Shown: positions 23,096 through 35,552, counted from the stretch's first letter. The stretch is 64,000 bases of DNA from Plenodomus lindquistii (GCA_025504975.1 JANUWI010000005.1:1798001-1862000), one strand, 5' to 3'. The notes: generated from the letters alone by a model not told the origin. Program-made: numbers and translations.

Positions 23096-23934
23096 CTCTT
23101 TCATCTGGTGTATTGCATATTCTGAACATACCTTCATCCGCCCATTGTATCTTGTTGACAGCCCTCGAGACGAAGTGACCCTTGCGAAGGAGCTCAACTC
23201 CACGAAAAAACAGGTACTGGAATCTACACAAGACACTGCGAGGCTGACAAACCCATCAGGGGCCTGTAAATTAATCTATTAATACACTGTAGTGCATACA
23301 GTAGCACTTGTGTGCTAACCCTGTTGCGAGGACTCATTCCAAGAGCATACGAGTGTGCATCAAAAAATACGAGCTCGTTCGTATCTCAAGGTCAATCCGC
23401 GTTGCATCGCGGCGGCGGCGTCGTCGTCTTCCTTGCATGCACGTGATCGTAGGCATCGGGTTCCGCGAATCGCCTTCTCCCCTGTCCACGTTGTGCAACG
23501 CATCCTGGTTGTACTCTAGGGCCTTTTGGCGTCGTGCCGTCCCTCAAATGTCACTAGCTTCGTCTCGCGGGTGCGGGTTACAAGCACGCGAGCAATGTCT
23601 AGCTCTGAATTGCAGATCGTGTCTTCCCGACTAGTGCTGAAGAACGCTTCCTATTCCAGAGTTTCGGCAAACCATGCACTAAGGCTAGTGTGTAGATTGA
23701 TTCCGCAGTCGCCGATTGTCAACAACTCGTATTTGGCGTGTCTTTCCCATTTTCGACTGCAATGACGCATGTACCTTGGCGAGTTTTTGGTGCAGCTGGG
23801 CGGTTGTCAGCTAGCGACGCTACGCTCACAAGAGCGCTTTGAGCCGTCGCGGCGATCCGTAAGGGCGTATGCAATATACGGGGAGACCCTCCCGTACCAA
23901 ACCACAGTTTATCCAACGGTCCTAGAGTCGTTGC
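23096..23934. other. Convergent intergenic region, no gene seen
   Basis: Lies between the stop codons of two convergent genes, so it should hold both 3' UTRs. It has only short ORFs and no repeat that I can support. Confidence 0.6.
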
Positions 23935-24903
23935 TTATTCGCCAATAAGTCGCTCGCGCTCATCCCGGGCTTCTTCGTCGACTCCTTGCTTTTCTTTCGG
24001 ATGCCGATAGAGCACATAATGCTGCAGCATAAAGATGATGTCAAAGACTATTGTGATATTGCCCAGCCCAAATTTTACGGGATTGCCAGTGACGCCACTC
24101 CAATCGTTTTCCAATGCAGAGTCGATGACCAGCTGGGCAAGCGATAGCCAGCCCCCTGCGAAGTCGAGGAGCATCGGGTAGATGGACCAGCCGATTGTTG
24201 ATTTGCGCTTGTAGTTGACCCAGGCTTGGGGTATGTATTTGAGGAAGACGGTGAGGAGCTTGACGTAGCCGAGTGTGTAGATCTATGTGGAATGAGTATC
24301 GTGTCCTTACGTAGATGTATGCGAAGAAGTTGAGGTGTGGCAGACTTACCACGTCTATCCACGCCCAGCCGTAAGCATCCTGGCCACCTTTTATCCCTCT
24401 TGTCCGTACCAACAGCACCACGGCAACGATGCTCAAGATGCACCCCCACCACACACCCAATATCACACGACTGACTCTCTGCCTCTTGCCCACCGTGAAC
24501 CCCCATATGCTGGGAAAGAACTGACTGTAGCATATCACACACATTACCGCGCCGTGTGCTGCAAACAGAAAATCGTTGAAGCGCACCGTTGTCTCAGGCG
24601 CCTCTGGATGCCTTTGCGCATATTGCGCCTTGATCGTAGGCGAGTACAGGAACGAGGCAGTGGATATGGTGTAGCACGTGAAGCCGAGGACGTTCAAGGT
24701 AGGAAAGTCGATCGCAAGGCCAAGCGTAGATTTGCGCAGATAGTTTTCGATGGGTTGCGGGTAGAAGGATGCGCTCCTGTAGGGGTCGTGTGAGCATCTT
24801 CGACAGAGTATGGGTGCAGGGTGGCATACCAACTGAGAAAGTATGCCCAGCCCAACACTCGCGATATCGCTCTCGCGAACGCCTCGAGTTCAGGGCTTAT
24901 CAT
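23935..24903 (-). CDS. Cystinosin-like lysosomal/vacuolar cystine transporter
   Basis: Exons complement(24903..24830, 24776..24350, 24282..23935), 282 aa; a Trp codon is split by the 53-bp first intron and the second (67 bp) is in phase 0. The protein has about seven hydrophobic segments and two PQ-loop motifs, FYPQPIENYLRKSTLG in the first half and YIPQAWVNYKRKSTIGWS in the second, followed by LLDFAGG, as in human cystinosin and yeast Ers1. It should export cystine from the vacuole/lysosome with protons. The C-terminal tail is charged and short. Length is slightly under human cystinosin because the glycosylated luminal N-terminus is absent, as usual in fungi. Confidence 0.92.
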
Positions 24904-25763
24904 GGTGTAAGGGCGTCGGAGATACCTGACGACGAAGGTATCGCATCCGGTACGGCAAATGAAGCAAGCAAAACAGGCTGCGACACAAAATCAAGATAGA
25001 AGAAAGAAGATGAACGACAGGCTTCAAGCGTATTCAGGCATGGTAAGGAAGGTACTGAGACACAGGCTCATGGTGACAGAGCGCATGATGTTGGCCGCAT
25101 GCGATTGCGACAGCCCACGTTGGGAGCGATGACGGGCGTACGCGCCGGCAAAACGTCCCAGTCGTGATTCGCTACCGCCTTCGGACCTCCGTGGGGGTCA
25201 GTCATCAACGATAAGGACGACATACCCGAATGCATTTCTTCGCTTCTGGATCTAAGACCACTTCGTACATTATGTGATTTGGACAACCTGAGCTCGCTAT
25301 GCTACCTACACTGTACTAGTGAAGTTTCATATGCTCCTGCCATGCCACGATACCACAAACTGAACTGGGTGTCATTTGGAGAAGGTCGTCCCACGACCAC
25401 CTCATTCAACTTGGCTCTCGACAGTCAGCATCAACTTCGCTCTCAACAGCCAGCATGGGGTTTTGGAAAGTGCCGCTGCCATACAGTTCCCAGCTAGAAC
25501 ATGTTCCGCAATGTCGCGTACGACTACTTGAGTGTCACCTGGACTTAGTATAATAAGGTTTACTGCTACCGCTTTAAAGAGCACGATTGGAGGTTACGGT
25601 TTTCCATTTGTTTTTATAAATTAAAGGTACGGTATATTAAACTTGAGATCTGAATGAATCCCTCAATGTTGTATGCAAAGCACATTCAACTATGCTCCGT
25701 ATATTCGAGAAGATACATCCAGTACAAACGCCTACCATGCAATGCCCACCGTCACAGTGGGCT
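24904..25763. other. Intergenic, no gene seen
   Basis: About 860 bp between two minus-strand genes: the cystinosin promoter and the 3' flank of the esterase. There is an AT-rich patch around 25600-25650. Only ORFs of 60-72 codons are present. Confidence 0.6.
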
Positions 25764-27346
25764 TCACACCTGGTTGTGGCTTCCCGCAGTACTCTGTTCA
25801 GTCAGCTCGTTGATATTCGAAGGGACTCTCACTGGCCGCAGATCATGGTCCCTATGACCCATGCCTCGCTCAGGCACATGCAATTCCTTCTTCCAGTTCT
25901 CTTTCACAAACTTCAGGGTTCTTGCAAAAACAAGCTCCCTCTCCGATCGCTCGTGCTGAGGCACAAAAGGGTCGGGAAACTGTGTCCAACCATGTCTGCA
26001 ATTGGGCGCATGCCAAACTTCGAGCCCACCGTTGTTCCGACTTTGAAGTTTTGAGGACCCGGCACTGCCACCATGTTCGCCGTCCCAGTCGCCTTCTCTT
26101 CCATCGCCGAAGCGTACTGGCCCGTTCCAATCGTTCTGGTTCATAACGTCGACCCATACGTCGCTTTGTACCGCCAGTGAATCTTTTTCGGGTAGAACGA
26201 GGAGCATGGCGACGTTTTGTTGTATGTAGCTGGGCTCAACTAAACCTGGGCTAGCTCGAGGATGGCCACGCAGCTTCTTGGGCAGATATGTGGGGCCCAT
26301 GATAGAAAACAAACCAGGCATCTTCGGCTTCTGCGATTTCTTGTCCTCAGAATGTAAGGCGTTCGGCAGTTTTTTCATTGGGCGCTCGTGTGGCAATAGT
26401 CGCGCATCTAGTGATGGGTAGAAGAGCAGGAGCGGAACCATTCGAGGATGCGCATGTGGAGGTGGCAGCAGTGATGGCCAAGGTTGAAGCACATCGTCTA
26501 GCATCGTCGCTCTGCGATTCCTGGGCATTGGAGGAGAGAATAGGTCGCCACCTATCGAATTGCGCGTAACGGATTGTGATCTCTCAGCGGGACTTATGGC
26601 TAGTTCTGGCACTGGTGGAACATTTATAGCCATGTTCAATGCAATGTTTCCTCCCGCCGAAAATCCTGATATTGCAAGACGCGATGGATCGAGTGTGATT
26701 TTCTCAACGTACTCCAGATGTGGCGCCATGGTTCCCTTCTTCTTTTTGCTTTCTCTCTCAAGCGCGTCGGTGCGCACGATGGTGTAGTATCGTTGGATCT
26801 CTTCTCTGAGCATCCTCCCGGCTTCCGTTATTCCAGCAGTGTCCAGGATCGCTGATAGTGCTAATTCTGCATCGTGAATCGCCGCGGGGAATTGATGAAA
26901 GGGGCCAATGCGATACGACACGCTCAGAACGATTGCGCCGAGTTCGCGGCTCATCATAGAGGCATATGGCGCCTGCTCAAGAGGGGACCCCATAATGAAC
27001 CCCCCACCATGGAAGTCCAGGACTACTGGCGCATGCCATTCCTTCGTTTGTTTACGCGCGCGCTCTGCATCGCTGTTGTCCTCGAGGTCGACAGGTTTGG
27101 GTGGCACGAATGCGTACACATAGATGAGATCGCCTTTGCTATTCGGGAGCGATATCAAGAATGGATGAGGCCCCTTCGGCGATGTGATATGGAGTATTGA
27201 CAGAGGAACGAACCGAGGAATCTGGACCAGAGCTGTCCGCCATTGGACTGGACGCGGTTAGCAGAGTATATGCAAGCAGCCATTGAGCGCGTACTTGACA
27301 GAGGCAGACGGAAGAAATACACAATCGAGTGCCAATAACTACTCAT
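25764..27346 (-). CDS. Alpha/beta hydrolase, hormone-sensitive-lipase (HSL) family
   Basis: Exons complement(27346..27295, 27247..25764), 511 aa; the 47-bp intron has a GCTAAC branch point. The first exon encodes only MSSYWHSIVYFFRLPLS. The core has the oxyanion motif HGGGF, the nucleophile elbow GFSAGGN, a YPSLDAR segment, an acidic candidate in LPEKDSLA and the catalytic His in CRHGWTQFPDP. These are the features of HSL/GDXG-type carboxylesterases, which hydrolyse ester bonds of lipids or small esters. Long linkers after the nucleophile (SRNSIGGDLFSPPMP and surroundings) and a disordered C-terminal tail make it longer than bacterial members. No signal peptide is obvious, although the N-terminal hydrophobic stretch might associate with membrane. 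The physiological substrate is unknown. Confidence 0.9.
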
Positions 27347-28121
27347 TGTGACTACAAGCCGACTGGGCTTATTTCGGCGCGCATGATAAACACAAGGCGC
27401 GCGTGCTGTCGATCCTGAGCACCCGGGTGCCCCAAGAATGTCAGGGGATAAGTGACATGAGAATTATGGGGAGAGCGCGGAAGCGAGACCGGCTGTGGTG
27501 ACGTCAACACCGCGTCTGACATACTCTCGACTCTGACCAAACCACCATCGCGACCGCGATATCTCTATTGAAGAGCGGAAGCCTTCGGCAAGCAAAACCC
27601 TCGCTACGATCTTTTGCGAAGCAATGAGTAGCACCCTCGGTATACAGTAAAGCAGGAGTGCGGAGCTATGTACTCAGAACGCCTCTTGCGACCCATTGCA
27701 ATATCTCACTGCATGTTTTTGAAGAACTAGATTGAGTCTGGGCTGGCTCACATCTCTTCGCCAAAGTCTGTGTAGCAAGGGCAATCTTAAGTTCGCAAAG
27801 CTCACCCACCTAATAACTTGTCCAGCATCACGAAGTAAGAATTCATGTAAGATCAATTGTAGCCTTGACTTTTCTGGTATCTGCACTAGCTACCCAGAAC
27901 CTTCAACGCCATTAATTCAGTGGTCGTGATCTCATCTGAATGCGTGAGATCAAACCACTCAAAGCAGCTACCATGGACATCTTGCAGCGCTGGGATTGTA
28001 TAGTGTTGACTTTGCTTTTGCGCCGAATGCTGCTGACATGCGATGACTGATGCAGTCCATGCAGGGCGTGTTGCGAAATACCGTCGTGAACGTTTGTTGG
28101 CAAGACGTTGGAGTAAGTTGC
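27347..28121. other. Intergenic, no gene seen
   Basis: About 775 bp between the esterase start and the helicase stop, both on the minus strand. It holds the esterase promoter and helicase 3' UTR. No ORF above 80 codons and no repeat that I can support. Confidence 0.6.
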
Positions 28122-30188
28122 CTACCAAGAAGCGACCTTGTCGCCATCATCGCCATCGGCAGTGAAGCCGCCTCCACCGAAACCGTCTGTGTCGCCAGCG
28201 TTGCCAGCGTCACCACCTCCGAAGCCGGTATCAGCGCCAGCATCGAAGCCACCACCAGCGTCGAAACCACCGCCAGCATCACCACCGAGACCATCGTCAG
28301 ACTCATCATCAGTGCCGTCATGCCAGTCGATAGCATTCGGATCTTCAGGAACATGCTGTTGAAGAAATTCGGGGACCTCCTGCTTGGACTCGACTAGAAT
28401 CTTGACCAGGTCTTCGCCAATATCATCGTTGCGGTCGTTGAAGAAGGAGCTAGCCTTGCCCTCATTACCGATGCGAGCAGTACGACCGATACGGTGGACG
28501 TATTCGGTGATACCAGCGTGCTGGGTGGAAGGTAGATCGTAGTTGATGACATGCTTGACGTTGGCGACATCAAGACCACGAGCAGTAACGCCGGTAGCGA
28601 CCATGATGGGGCATCGGCCGGTACGGAAGGAGCGCCTGATTTGTAGTCAGTATCTCAGTGTTCAAAGATGTGTCGATTGAGAAGACTTACAGAGCATCCT
28701 CGCGCTCACGCTGAGTACGATCAGAGTGAATCGAGGTTACCGGAAGACCCTTGTTGTAGAGGAAGTCATCAACCAAATCGCATTTAACCTTGGAATTTGT
28801 GAAGACCAAGGTGCGTTGAGGACCCTCGGAGAAGATGAGATCGAACAGGGCTTGGTTCTTTGCGCTCTCCTCAACGAAGATGATCTGCTGCTTGATGTTC
28901 TGGTGGGTGCTGCCAACACGGCCAACCTTGATACGGACAAAGTCCTGATCCATGTAGTCCCTAGCAAGCTTACGAGCAGACTTGGGAAAGGTAGCGGAGA
29001 ACATGAGGTAGGTATGATCGGCATCGGTGTTCATATCTGGCCCAGAGTCAGTGTGGTTTCTCGCATACGCTCTCAAATATTGCCTTACCAGCACCAGAAA
29101 AGAGCTTCTCCATGATCTCATCCCAGCCTTCGGACAACAGCTCATCAGCTTCATCGATCACGGTGAACCTGAGCCTCTGATTAGCGATTGTGTCGCCCCG
29201 GTACATCACCCAGAAGAATACGACTTACTTGAGACGGCGGAAAGAGAGTAAGTTGCTGTTCGACATGAAGTCTATCAGGCGACCGGGGGTGGCAATGAGA
29301 ACGTCGCAGCCCATCTCGAGCTGCTCACGCTGGCTCTTGGTAGGAGCGCCGCCATAGATGACGCAGGGACGCAACATAGTTCGGTAGCACAGACGGCGAG
29401 CCTCATCAAAGATCTGGCAGGCCAGTTCGCGGGTAGGGCAAACGACAAGTACCAGAGGTTCGGCGCGGACACGATCAGTCAGAGGGTTGTAGCGTGCAGC
29501 GGCAGGACGAGGAGCCGCCAACTGGCGAGCCTTTCCGGCCAGCTTCGACAAGATGGGAATGAGGAAGGCGGCAGTCTTTCCGGAACCTATGTGCTGTCAG
29601 TAAGGGCCAATGGTCAATGTGGTGAAGTGATATGACTGACCAGTCTGAGCGATAGCAACGACGTCGTTGCCAGTGAGAACAGCCGGGATACAGTAGGCCT
29701 GGATAGGCGTGGGAGAGCTGTACTGGCAGAGACCGACATTTTCCAGCATGACGGGGTGCAGACCTGCGTCCTCGAACTAGGCGATGTCAGTGATAGGGTC
29801 AAGGCCAAGTTACAAGCTCACTTACGTTGCGAACGGGCTGAACCTTGGTGGGGCCTTCAACGCTGACATCGAACGAGAGTGCCTTGATGGCACCACCGGC
29901 ACGCTGTAGATGTTGCTCGTGAAAGAGGGCCTGCTCGAGCTCAGGGTTCTTGGGGGCGACGTCGCCGAACTCGTCATCCCACTCGTAGATCGCCGCATCA
30001 GACAGCCAGACAGCGCTGTCGCGAGTCTCGTCCGCAGCAGGCGTGCCGCCGACTACCGTCTCGTACTGGAAAGGAATCTGATTGTCCCAGCCCGCCTCTT
30101 TCGCACGAGCAAGGTTGGCCGCAGCCTCCTCTTTGCGAGCGAGAGCAGCAGCATCGAGGCCGGCGTCAGGTGCAGCCGCGTCAGACAT
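28122..30188 (-). CDS. DEAD-box ATP-dependent RNA helicase, Ded1/Vasa-like paralogue
   Basis: Exons complement(30188..29826, 29776..29641, 29586..29229, 29168..29089, 29036..28691, 28635..28122), 598 aa; five introns of 49-60 bp. Motifs in order: PTPIQ (Q motif), AQTGSGKT (I, split by intron 2), PTREL (Ia), TPGRL (Ib), DEAD (II), SAT (III), TLVFTNS (IV), ATGVTARGLD (V) and HRIGRTAR (VI). This is a complete DExD/H ATPase/helicase. The N-terminus is Ala-rich and acidic, unlike the Gly/Arg-rich start of Ded1, and the C-terminal 70 residues are a Gly/Asp repeat (GGGFDAGGGFDA...) instead of RGG. It therefore looks like the second, Vasa/Ded1-related helicase of filamentous fungi. Role: RNP remodelling or translation; the exact target is unknown. 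Confidence 0.9.
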
Positions 30189-32056
30189 GATGCAGAAGAG
30201 TAGCCGCTGAAAGCTTGTGGTGACGGCGAGGACAACTCAAAAGGTGTGTGTGGGATGTGAGGGAAGAAGGAGAGGCAGGGCAGGTGCGTGTTGTTTATAC
30301 TGTTGAGAACAAGGTAGGAGCAACGCACCTTAGCGCTGTCTTGGCATTGATCTCTGGCGAGGACTTCACTATGTCGAGAAGATTCTACGGGTGAGATGAG
30401 ACTACTCAAGGTGAAGGCAGGCGGGAGGTAGTAGGTGGAGTTGGGGCCCCACAGGCGAGGTCACTGTCGGTACCGCTTGAATCACAGTGAGGTCGCTGAG
30501 CACATATGGATGATAGTGACATGAAAAAATCATTCGACGTGTATTGAGAAGCTCAAAGGAGCAAGCTCGTTCCTTGCAGATGGTGAACCAAATTCAACAA
30601 ACAAAAGTTGTGGGTCACTTTGAACCAGGCGCTGCACTTGGCACAGGGCCATTTGAGAATCAGAACACGCTGCTGAAGATGGCAACAACCAAAAAACAGT
30701 ATCTTTGGGTCTGAACGAATGAGAAAATCAAGCTTGAAACCGTGACAGAGCCTTCACCAGCCTCTCTTCTGGATGGAAAGGAGGATGATCTTGACCGGTA
30801 TAGGCTATATGCGACAGCACCAACATAATTTTTTTCGTAAGGGATGCTGCTGCAGTAAAAACTTGCATCACATTCGGCTTATCAACATTGAAAATAGAGA
30901 GCGTTCTTCTGGTAATGAAAGTTTCGAATCCACTTCGTGCAGAGCAAGTGAGCTATGAGAAACACCGCAAGCAGCCTCTACAACAGCTGTCAACGGGATA
31001 GCATAACACCGGGCTCTTGAGGCTTCAAACACACAGGAAGTGGTAATCCACGATCAGAAACAAGAAGGAGGGTTGAAGGTATGAATGGCTTGGCAGCTGA
31101 ACATGGTCTGCTTGAGAACCCGCCGAAAGTAATAATTTGAGAGGAGACCCGTCGTTTTCCGTTGTCAACTCGGCCGACGCAAGTAGGCCCCTTAGGACTC
31201 TGGAGTGCGCGTCAAGCAGAAGGCTCGTTGTTTAAAGATTATGAGAGAGAACCAGTTGAAGATTTCGTGAATATCGAGGATTCTGGTGCATGACTGGCGG
31301 TAGGTGGTGGCAGTCGAGACAAGCCCGCGGAAGGATGCGCTACCGGGAAAAGAAAGCTCTCATATGGCTCCTTGCGCATCAAATGGTTGCAGAAGCCTTT
31401 GTCGCAATATGTTTCGAACAGCAGAGATCTCTTCAGAAAATTGTGGATGGTCCCTGAGTGGCTGTCTTGAAGTTCTGAACATGCAGGGACAGGAGTTGGC
31501 CGCTGCCAGGTGACAAAGCGGGCGGCATGGCACTGGGCACGGTCTTCTCTCCAATTTTACAACCACGTCTTCAAGTGACGACGCTCGCCGACCATCGAGT
31601 CGACTACAAAAGATATGTTAGAAGCCTGAGGATGACACGAAAAATAGCACAGATGGACGCCATATCACTGTCTCCTCGCTCAAATGCGAACATGCCACAA
31701 GGCCATAAAGAGCACAGACCGACAACATTCAATGATTCACATGGCACAAGGTGAAATCGATTATGACCCTTCAAGGAGAGGTATAGGATAAATGAAACAT
31801 CCCTACTAGGTCAGCTTTCCACTCTTCTTCTGCCCGGGGTTCCGAGAAAACATCTAAGGCTAGGCAAATAAATCTTGAGATCGCCAAAATTCTTGTAACC
31901 CCGGAGCAAGGTGTACCTTTAATTCATATCTGATTGGAAAATCAGCCAGAGTTCTCTCAAAAGCCCGAGATGTGTAGCTCCATTCGAAGTCTATCGCTGT
32001 CCCGTTCCCATGATCCTTTCACCTTTTACACAGTCCCAATCTCACCTGTAGTGCCA
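30189..32056. other. Long gene-free region
   Basis: About 1.87 kb between the helicase start and the next minus-strand gene. It contains a T-rich leader-like stretch near 30200-30400, scattered A-rich segments and ORFs of at most about 75 codons. A GTTTCGAATCC string at 30921-30931 resembles a tRNA T-arm but has no matching acceptor stem or A box. I see no gene; a long 5' UTR with introns or a non-coding transcript is possible. Confidence 0.5.
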
Positions 32057-32967
32057 TCATCCCAACAAGTTCTGGAAGCGAATAGGGTCAATACGAGGAT
32101 CCCAAAGTGACTCTCCCGGCGCAAGCGGCCTGTAGTACTCAGATTTGATAGGCATAGCCTCAATCTCCTTGTACTTCTTTCCGTGATTCTACGCATGCTT
32201 CTTCCAGTGCTTGTTTTGGACAGGATTTGTTCCTTCTTTCTGCGCGTTCATGGCCAAGACTTGTTTTATTGGAGCGAACCCAAGCAATTCGTTTTTTGAG
32301 AGGCTCAGGAAGGGGTTTGAGGAGTCTCGGCTGGGATTCAAATTGGCGGCTGCGGGAGAGATGTTGGCCGTTGGGGCAGTATGCTGAGAAGCGTGGAAGC
32401 AGTTGGAGTCTTTAGAGCTAGCGTGATTAGATGGAGCGGAAGAATCGGAGTTCTTGGACGTTGTGGACTTCGGCGGAGAAGAGTGGCCGAAGCTCTTGTC
32501 GCTCATGATGGCGGACCTCGCGGACTCGTGGTGTCTACAGTGGTAAGTAAGGCTGGCAGTATAAGTCATACTGAATCTGTGGCCATATAGTGTGGGGACC
32601 TACATGTTGTTTGAATTGTAGTCTTGCGAGCGCCCCTCCAGATATGAATGTCTGTAGGAACTGTCTGGGCAAGGGGAAGATGAAGGCTGGAAGTTGACTT
32701 GCTAAAAAGAGACCTGGTCCATGGGCGCATAGAGATGCTCAAACGCTCTTTCGGGTATATTGTCAGGTTGAAGGCTGATTAAGAACTTACAGGGTGACCA
32801 CTGTTCTGGTCTGTGCCATAATCTTGACCAAATTCTACACTGCTGTTGATTTCGGAGAACTTGAAATATTGCGTCTGGGCCATTTCATAGCTTTGTGGAG
32901 AGTACATTGCGCGCCTTGCTACATCAAAGGATTCCTGTGTATAGCGGAGGTATAGGCGGGTATCCAT
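32057..32967 (-). CDS. Hypothetical protein interrupted by in-frame TAG (206 aa, or about 250 with readthrough)
   Basis: Exons complement(32967..32791, 32701..32604, 32534..32189) give 206 aa ending at TAG 32189-32191; the same frame then stays open for 43 more codons to TGA 32057-32059. Both introns (89 and 69 bp) have clean GTAAGT or GTAGGT donors and TAG acceptors. The product is Ser/Asn/Pro-rich and disordered, with NPFLSLSKNELLGFAPIKQVL near the end and a basic HWKKHA just before the TAG. The continuation begins NHGKKYKEIE and ends RFQNLLG, compositionally a natural extension. I do not recognise the family. Either the TAG is the true end and the continuation is chance, or this is a nonsense allele, a sequence error or programmed readthrough. 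An alternative start is MSDKSFG at 32506. Confidence 0.6.
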
Positions 32968-33365
32968 TAATTACCTACCATAGGTAGGGTAGTGAACGAC
33001 CAGCCGCAAGTATACGGATATGACTTTGGCAAAGTGGCTTCGCATCGTCGATCGTGCCGGCATCAAAATTTACTAACGAATATTGGTTCTGGATTTTCTA
33101 TCCGAACGATTCATTGTACGTAGAGTATTGTGGTTGTAGCTTGCTGGACATGGCGTCCGTCAATCCCTGTCGCCTAATGTGCACTTACGTCATACCTCCC
33201 TTATTCCAGCCGTGACCTCGAATCGTGACCTCTTACCGTGACCTTGTTATCTCCAGCTGGCCACGCGCCGTTACGCGCTGCAGCCGACGCGGCCTCGCTT
33301 CTTTTATAACATGCCTTAGGACAGTTTTTTCAAACGTGCAGTCTTTGACAACCACGATCAATGCG
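32968..33365. promoter_or_regulatory. Divergent intergenic region before the TOK channel gene
   Basis: About 400 bp separate the divergent hypothetical gene and the K+ channel gene. Two near-identical copies of a CGTGACCT(C/T)-like string lie at 33211-33245, just before the channel leader. No clear TATA box. Confidence 0.4.
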
Positions 33366-35552
33366 ATGAATGACCCAGGTCTTGATCAGCCTGCACAGGA
33401 GGCAGCGCAAGATGTCGAAAAGAATGCACAGCACGATGAAGATGAAGCAGAGACGGAAGAACGTGAATATTTGGATCCTAGGTATGGATCAGAACCAGGT
33501 TTCTGTTTTGAGCGATAGCTGATCGTAACAGTCGATGGTGGTTTGCCTCCACAGCAAGTCCACTGATCGCTGGAACTTTTGGACCCATGGCAAATGCTTT
33601 CAGTATATGCGCACTGCCAAACGAATGGAGAGTGTATATTCCGCCTGGTAGTGACGAAGGCCACGGCCGCACAGTCTCAGATCCAAAATGGCTGATCGCA
33701 GTCAACTCGATATCGCTCGTCTTCGCACTCATGGCAAACATCAGTCTGCTTCTGAACATGTCTCGAAGGCTGACCTTTGCTATTGCGCAACCGATTACTA
33801 TTATTGGCTTCTATCTGGCATCTATTCTCCTTATCGCGCTGGTCGCGGTAGCTTCCACGTCAGTCTTCCGTATCCAGCCCATGGAAGAACACGCCCTCAG
33901 TCAAGCCTACTACTATGGGCTTATGGCTGCGGGAATTTACTTCATCATTGCTTCTCTAATGGCCTTTACTGCCTACGGTGCGTGGAAAGGGCACTATGCG
34001 AAAGAGTTCCAGCTCTCCCCGAGCCAAAGAACACTGATGTTGCAGACCATCGGGTTCATGGTCTATCTCCTCCTAGGCGCGCTCGTGTTTTCAAAAGTAG
34101 AGGGCTGGAAATTTCTCGATGCAGTCTTCTGGGCTGACTTTACTTTGTTGACCGTTGGTCTTGGTGGCGAATTTGTCCCAAAGACCCACTCGGGACGCGC
34201 ATTGCTATTTCCGTACGCGATCGGTGGTCTGTTGATGGTCGGTCTGGTCATTGGATCGATTCGCTCTCTGATATTGGAGCATGGCAAACAGAAGATGGCC
34301 GCCCGGTTCATGGAAGTTAAGAGAGAGAGGGTACTTTCGTCCATTGATGAAGATACCAGGACAATAAGGCTGGGATGGTTTGAGAAGATTGATTTCTCGC
34401 AGAAAGGTCTCTCTGAAAGTCAGAAGAGGGAGCAGGAATTCAGCGTGATGCGGCGTGTGCAAGAACTCTCGGAACGGAGGCGGAGGTACACGGCACTGGC
34501 GATATCGACGACAGCTGCATTATTGTTGTGGTTTATGGGCGTAAGTCGTCTCTCACACATGCGAAGCAAAGTTGGACATACTAATGAAGTCCTAATTACA
34601 GGCCTTAGTCTTCATGAACTCAGAGAAGCCACAGGGTTTCTCATACTTTGTCTCACTGTACTTTGCATACACTACACTTCTGACGATTGGGTATGGCGAT
34701 TTCACGGTGAATAGCAATGCCGGCAAAGCATTCTTCGTGTTCTGGAGCTTACTTGCAGTCCCGACATTGACCATCCTGATTAGTAACATGGGCGACACCG
34801 TTATCAAAGCCTTCAAGGATTTCACAATCTGGATTGGTGCACTCACCGTACTACCTGAAGAAGAAGGGCTCGCAGCAGCACTCAAAGTGGGCTTGAAGCG
34901 CATCAGAGCAGGCACACTACTAAGACAAGAAGATAACGAGCGCGAAAGCCCCTCAAAAGCGTCTGAACAGCGTGTAGAAGATCGCTTGGCAGCGCACATT
35001 GAAGAGGAAGAGCTCAGCCGCGCCGAAGAAGCCGGAGAACACGGCGACTACCTCGAACGCGACATTCGCTTCTTCCACTTTGTCCTCGCAAAGGAAGTCC
35101 GCCAACTCATGAAAGACATCAACGTGTCACCACCACGACAATATTCTTACAACGAATGGCAATACTATCTCAGGCTTATCGGCCAAGACGAGAACGATCG
35201 ATCTCTACATTGCAGGCCGCAAGTCATGCCTCAGGCTAACGGCAATGATGCGCCAGACATTGGTACGGCTGATGACGACGAGACTGTGGGGTGGAGCTGG
35301 TTGGGAATCCGAAGTCCACTCATGGGCAATCAATCCGAGCCCCAGTGGCTTCTCCATAGGCTAGCGGCAACGCTGGAGACGGAGATGCGGAAGATGAGCT
35401 CGTCAGATCCGGAAACGAGAAGGCAAAAGCCCCCGATCTCAATGGCAGAGCTCAAGAAGAGAGATAGCAGTGAAGGTTCGGGAGATGGCAAGATGTTACA
35501 GAGTGCCGTTGGATCCTCCGAGGTCAGGCGTCGGGGAGGCAAGACGGAGTGA
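33366..35552 (+). CDS. tok1: TOK1-type outward-rectifier potassium channel
   Basis: Exons 33366..33481, 33532..34540, 34602..35552, 691 aa, the size of yeast Tok1. The N-terminus is acidic. About eight hydrophobic segments surround two pore loops: TLLTVGLGGEF (first) and TLLTIGYGDF (second). The 2-pore, 8-segment layout is unique to fungal TOK channels in the plasma membrane, which release K+ on depolarisation. The first filter has Gly-Leu-Gly followed by Gly where many relatives have Asp. A charged cytoplasmic linker between segments 6 and 7 and a long Glu/Arg/Ser-rich C-terminal tail follow. The first exon encodes only the acidic leader and begins at the third in-frame ATG of its ORF. Confidence 0.95.

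Noticed and set aside
30915..30935. tRNA T-arm-like GTTTCGAATCC string
   Set aside because: No A box, no anticodon stem and no acceptor pairing in the 70 bp before it.
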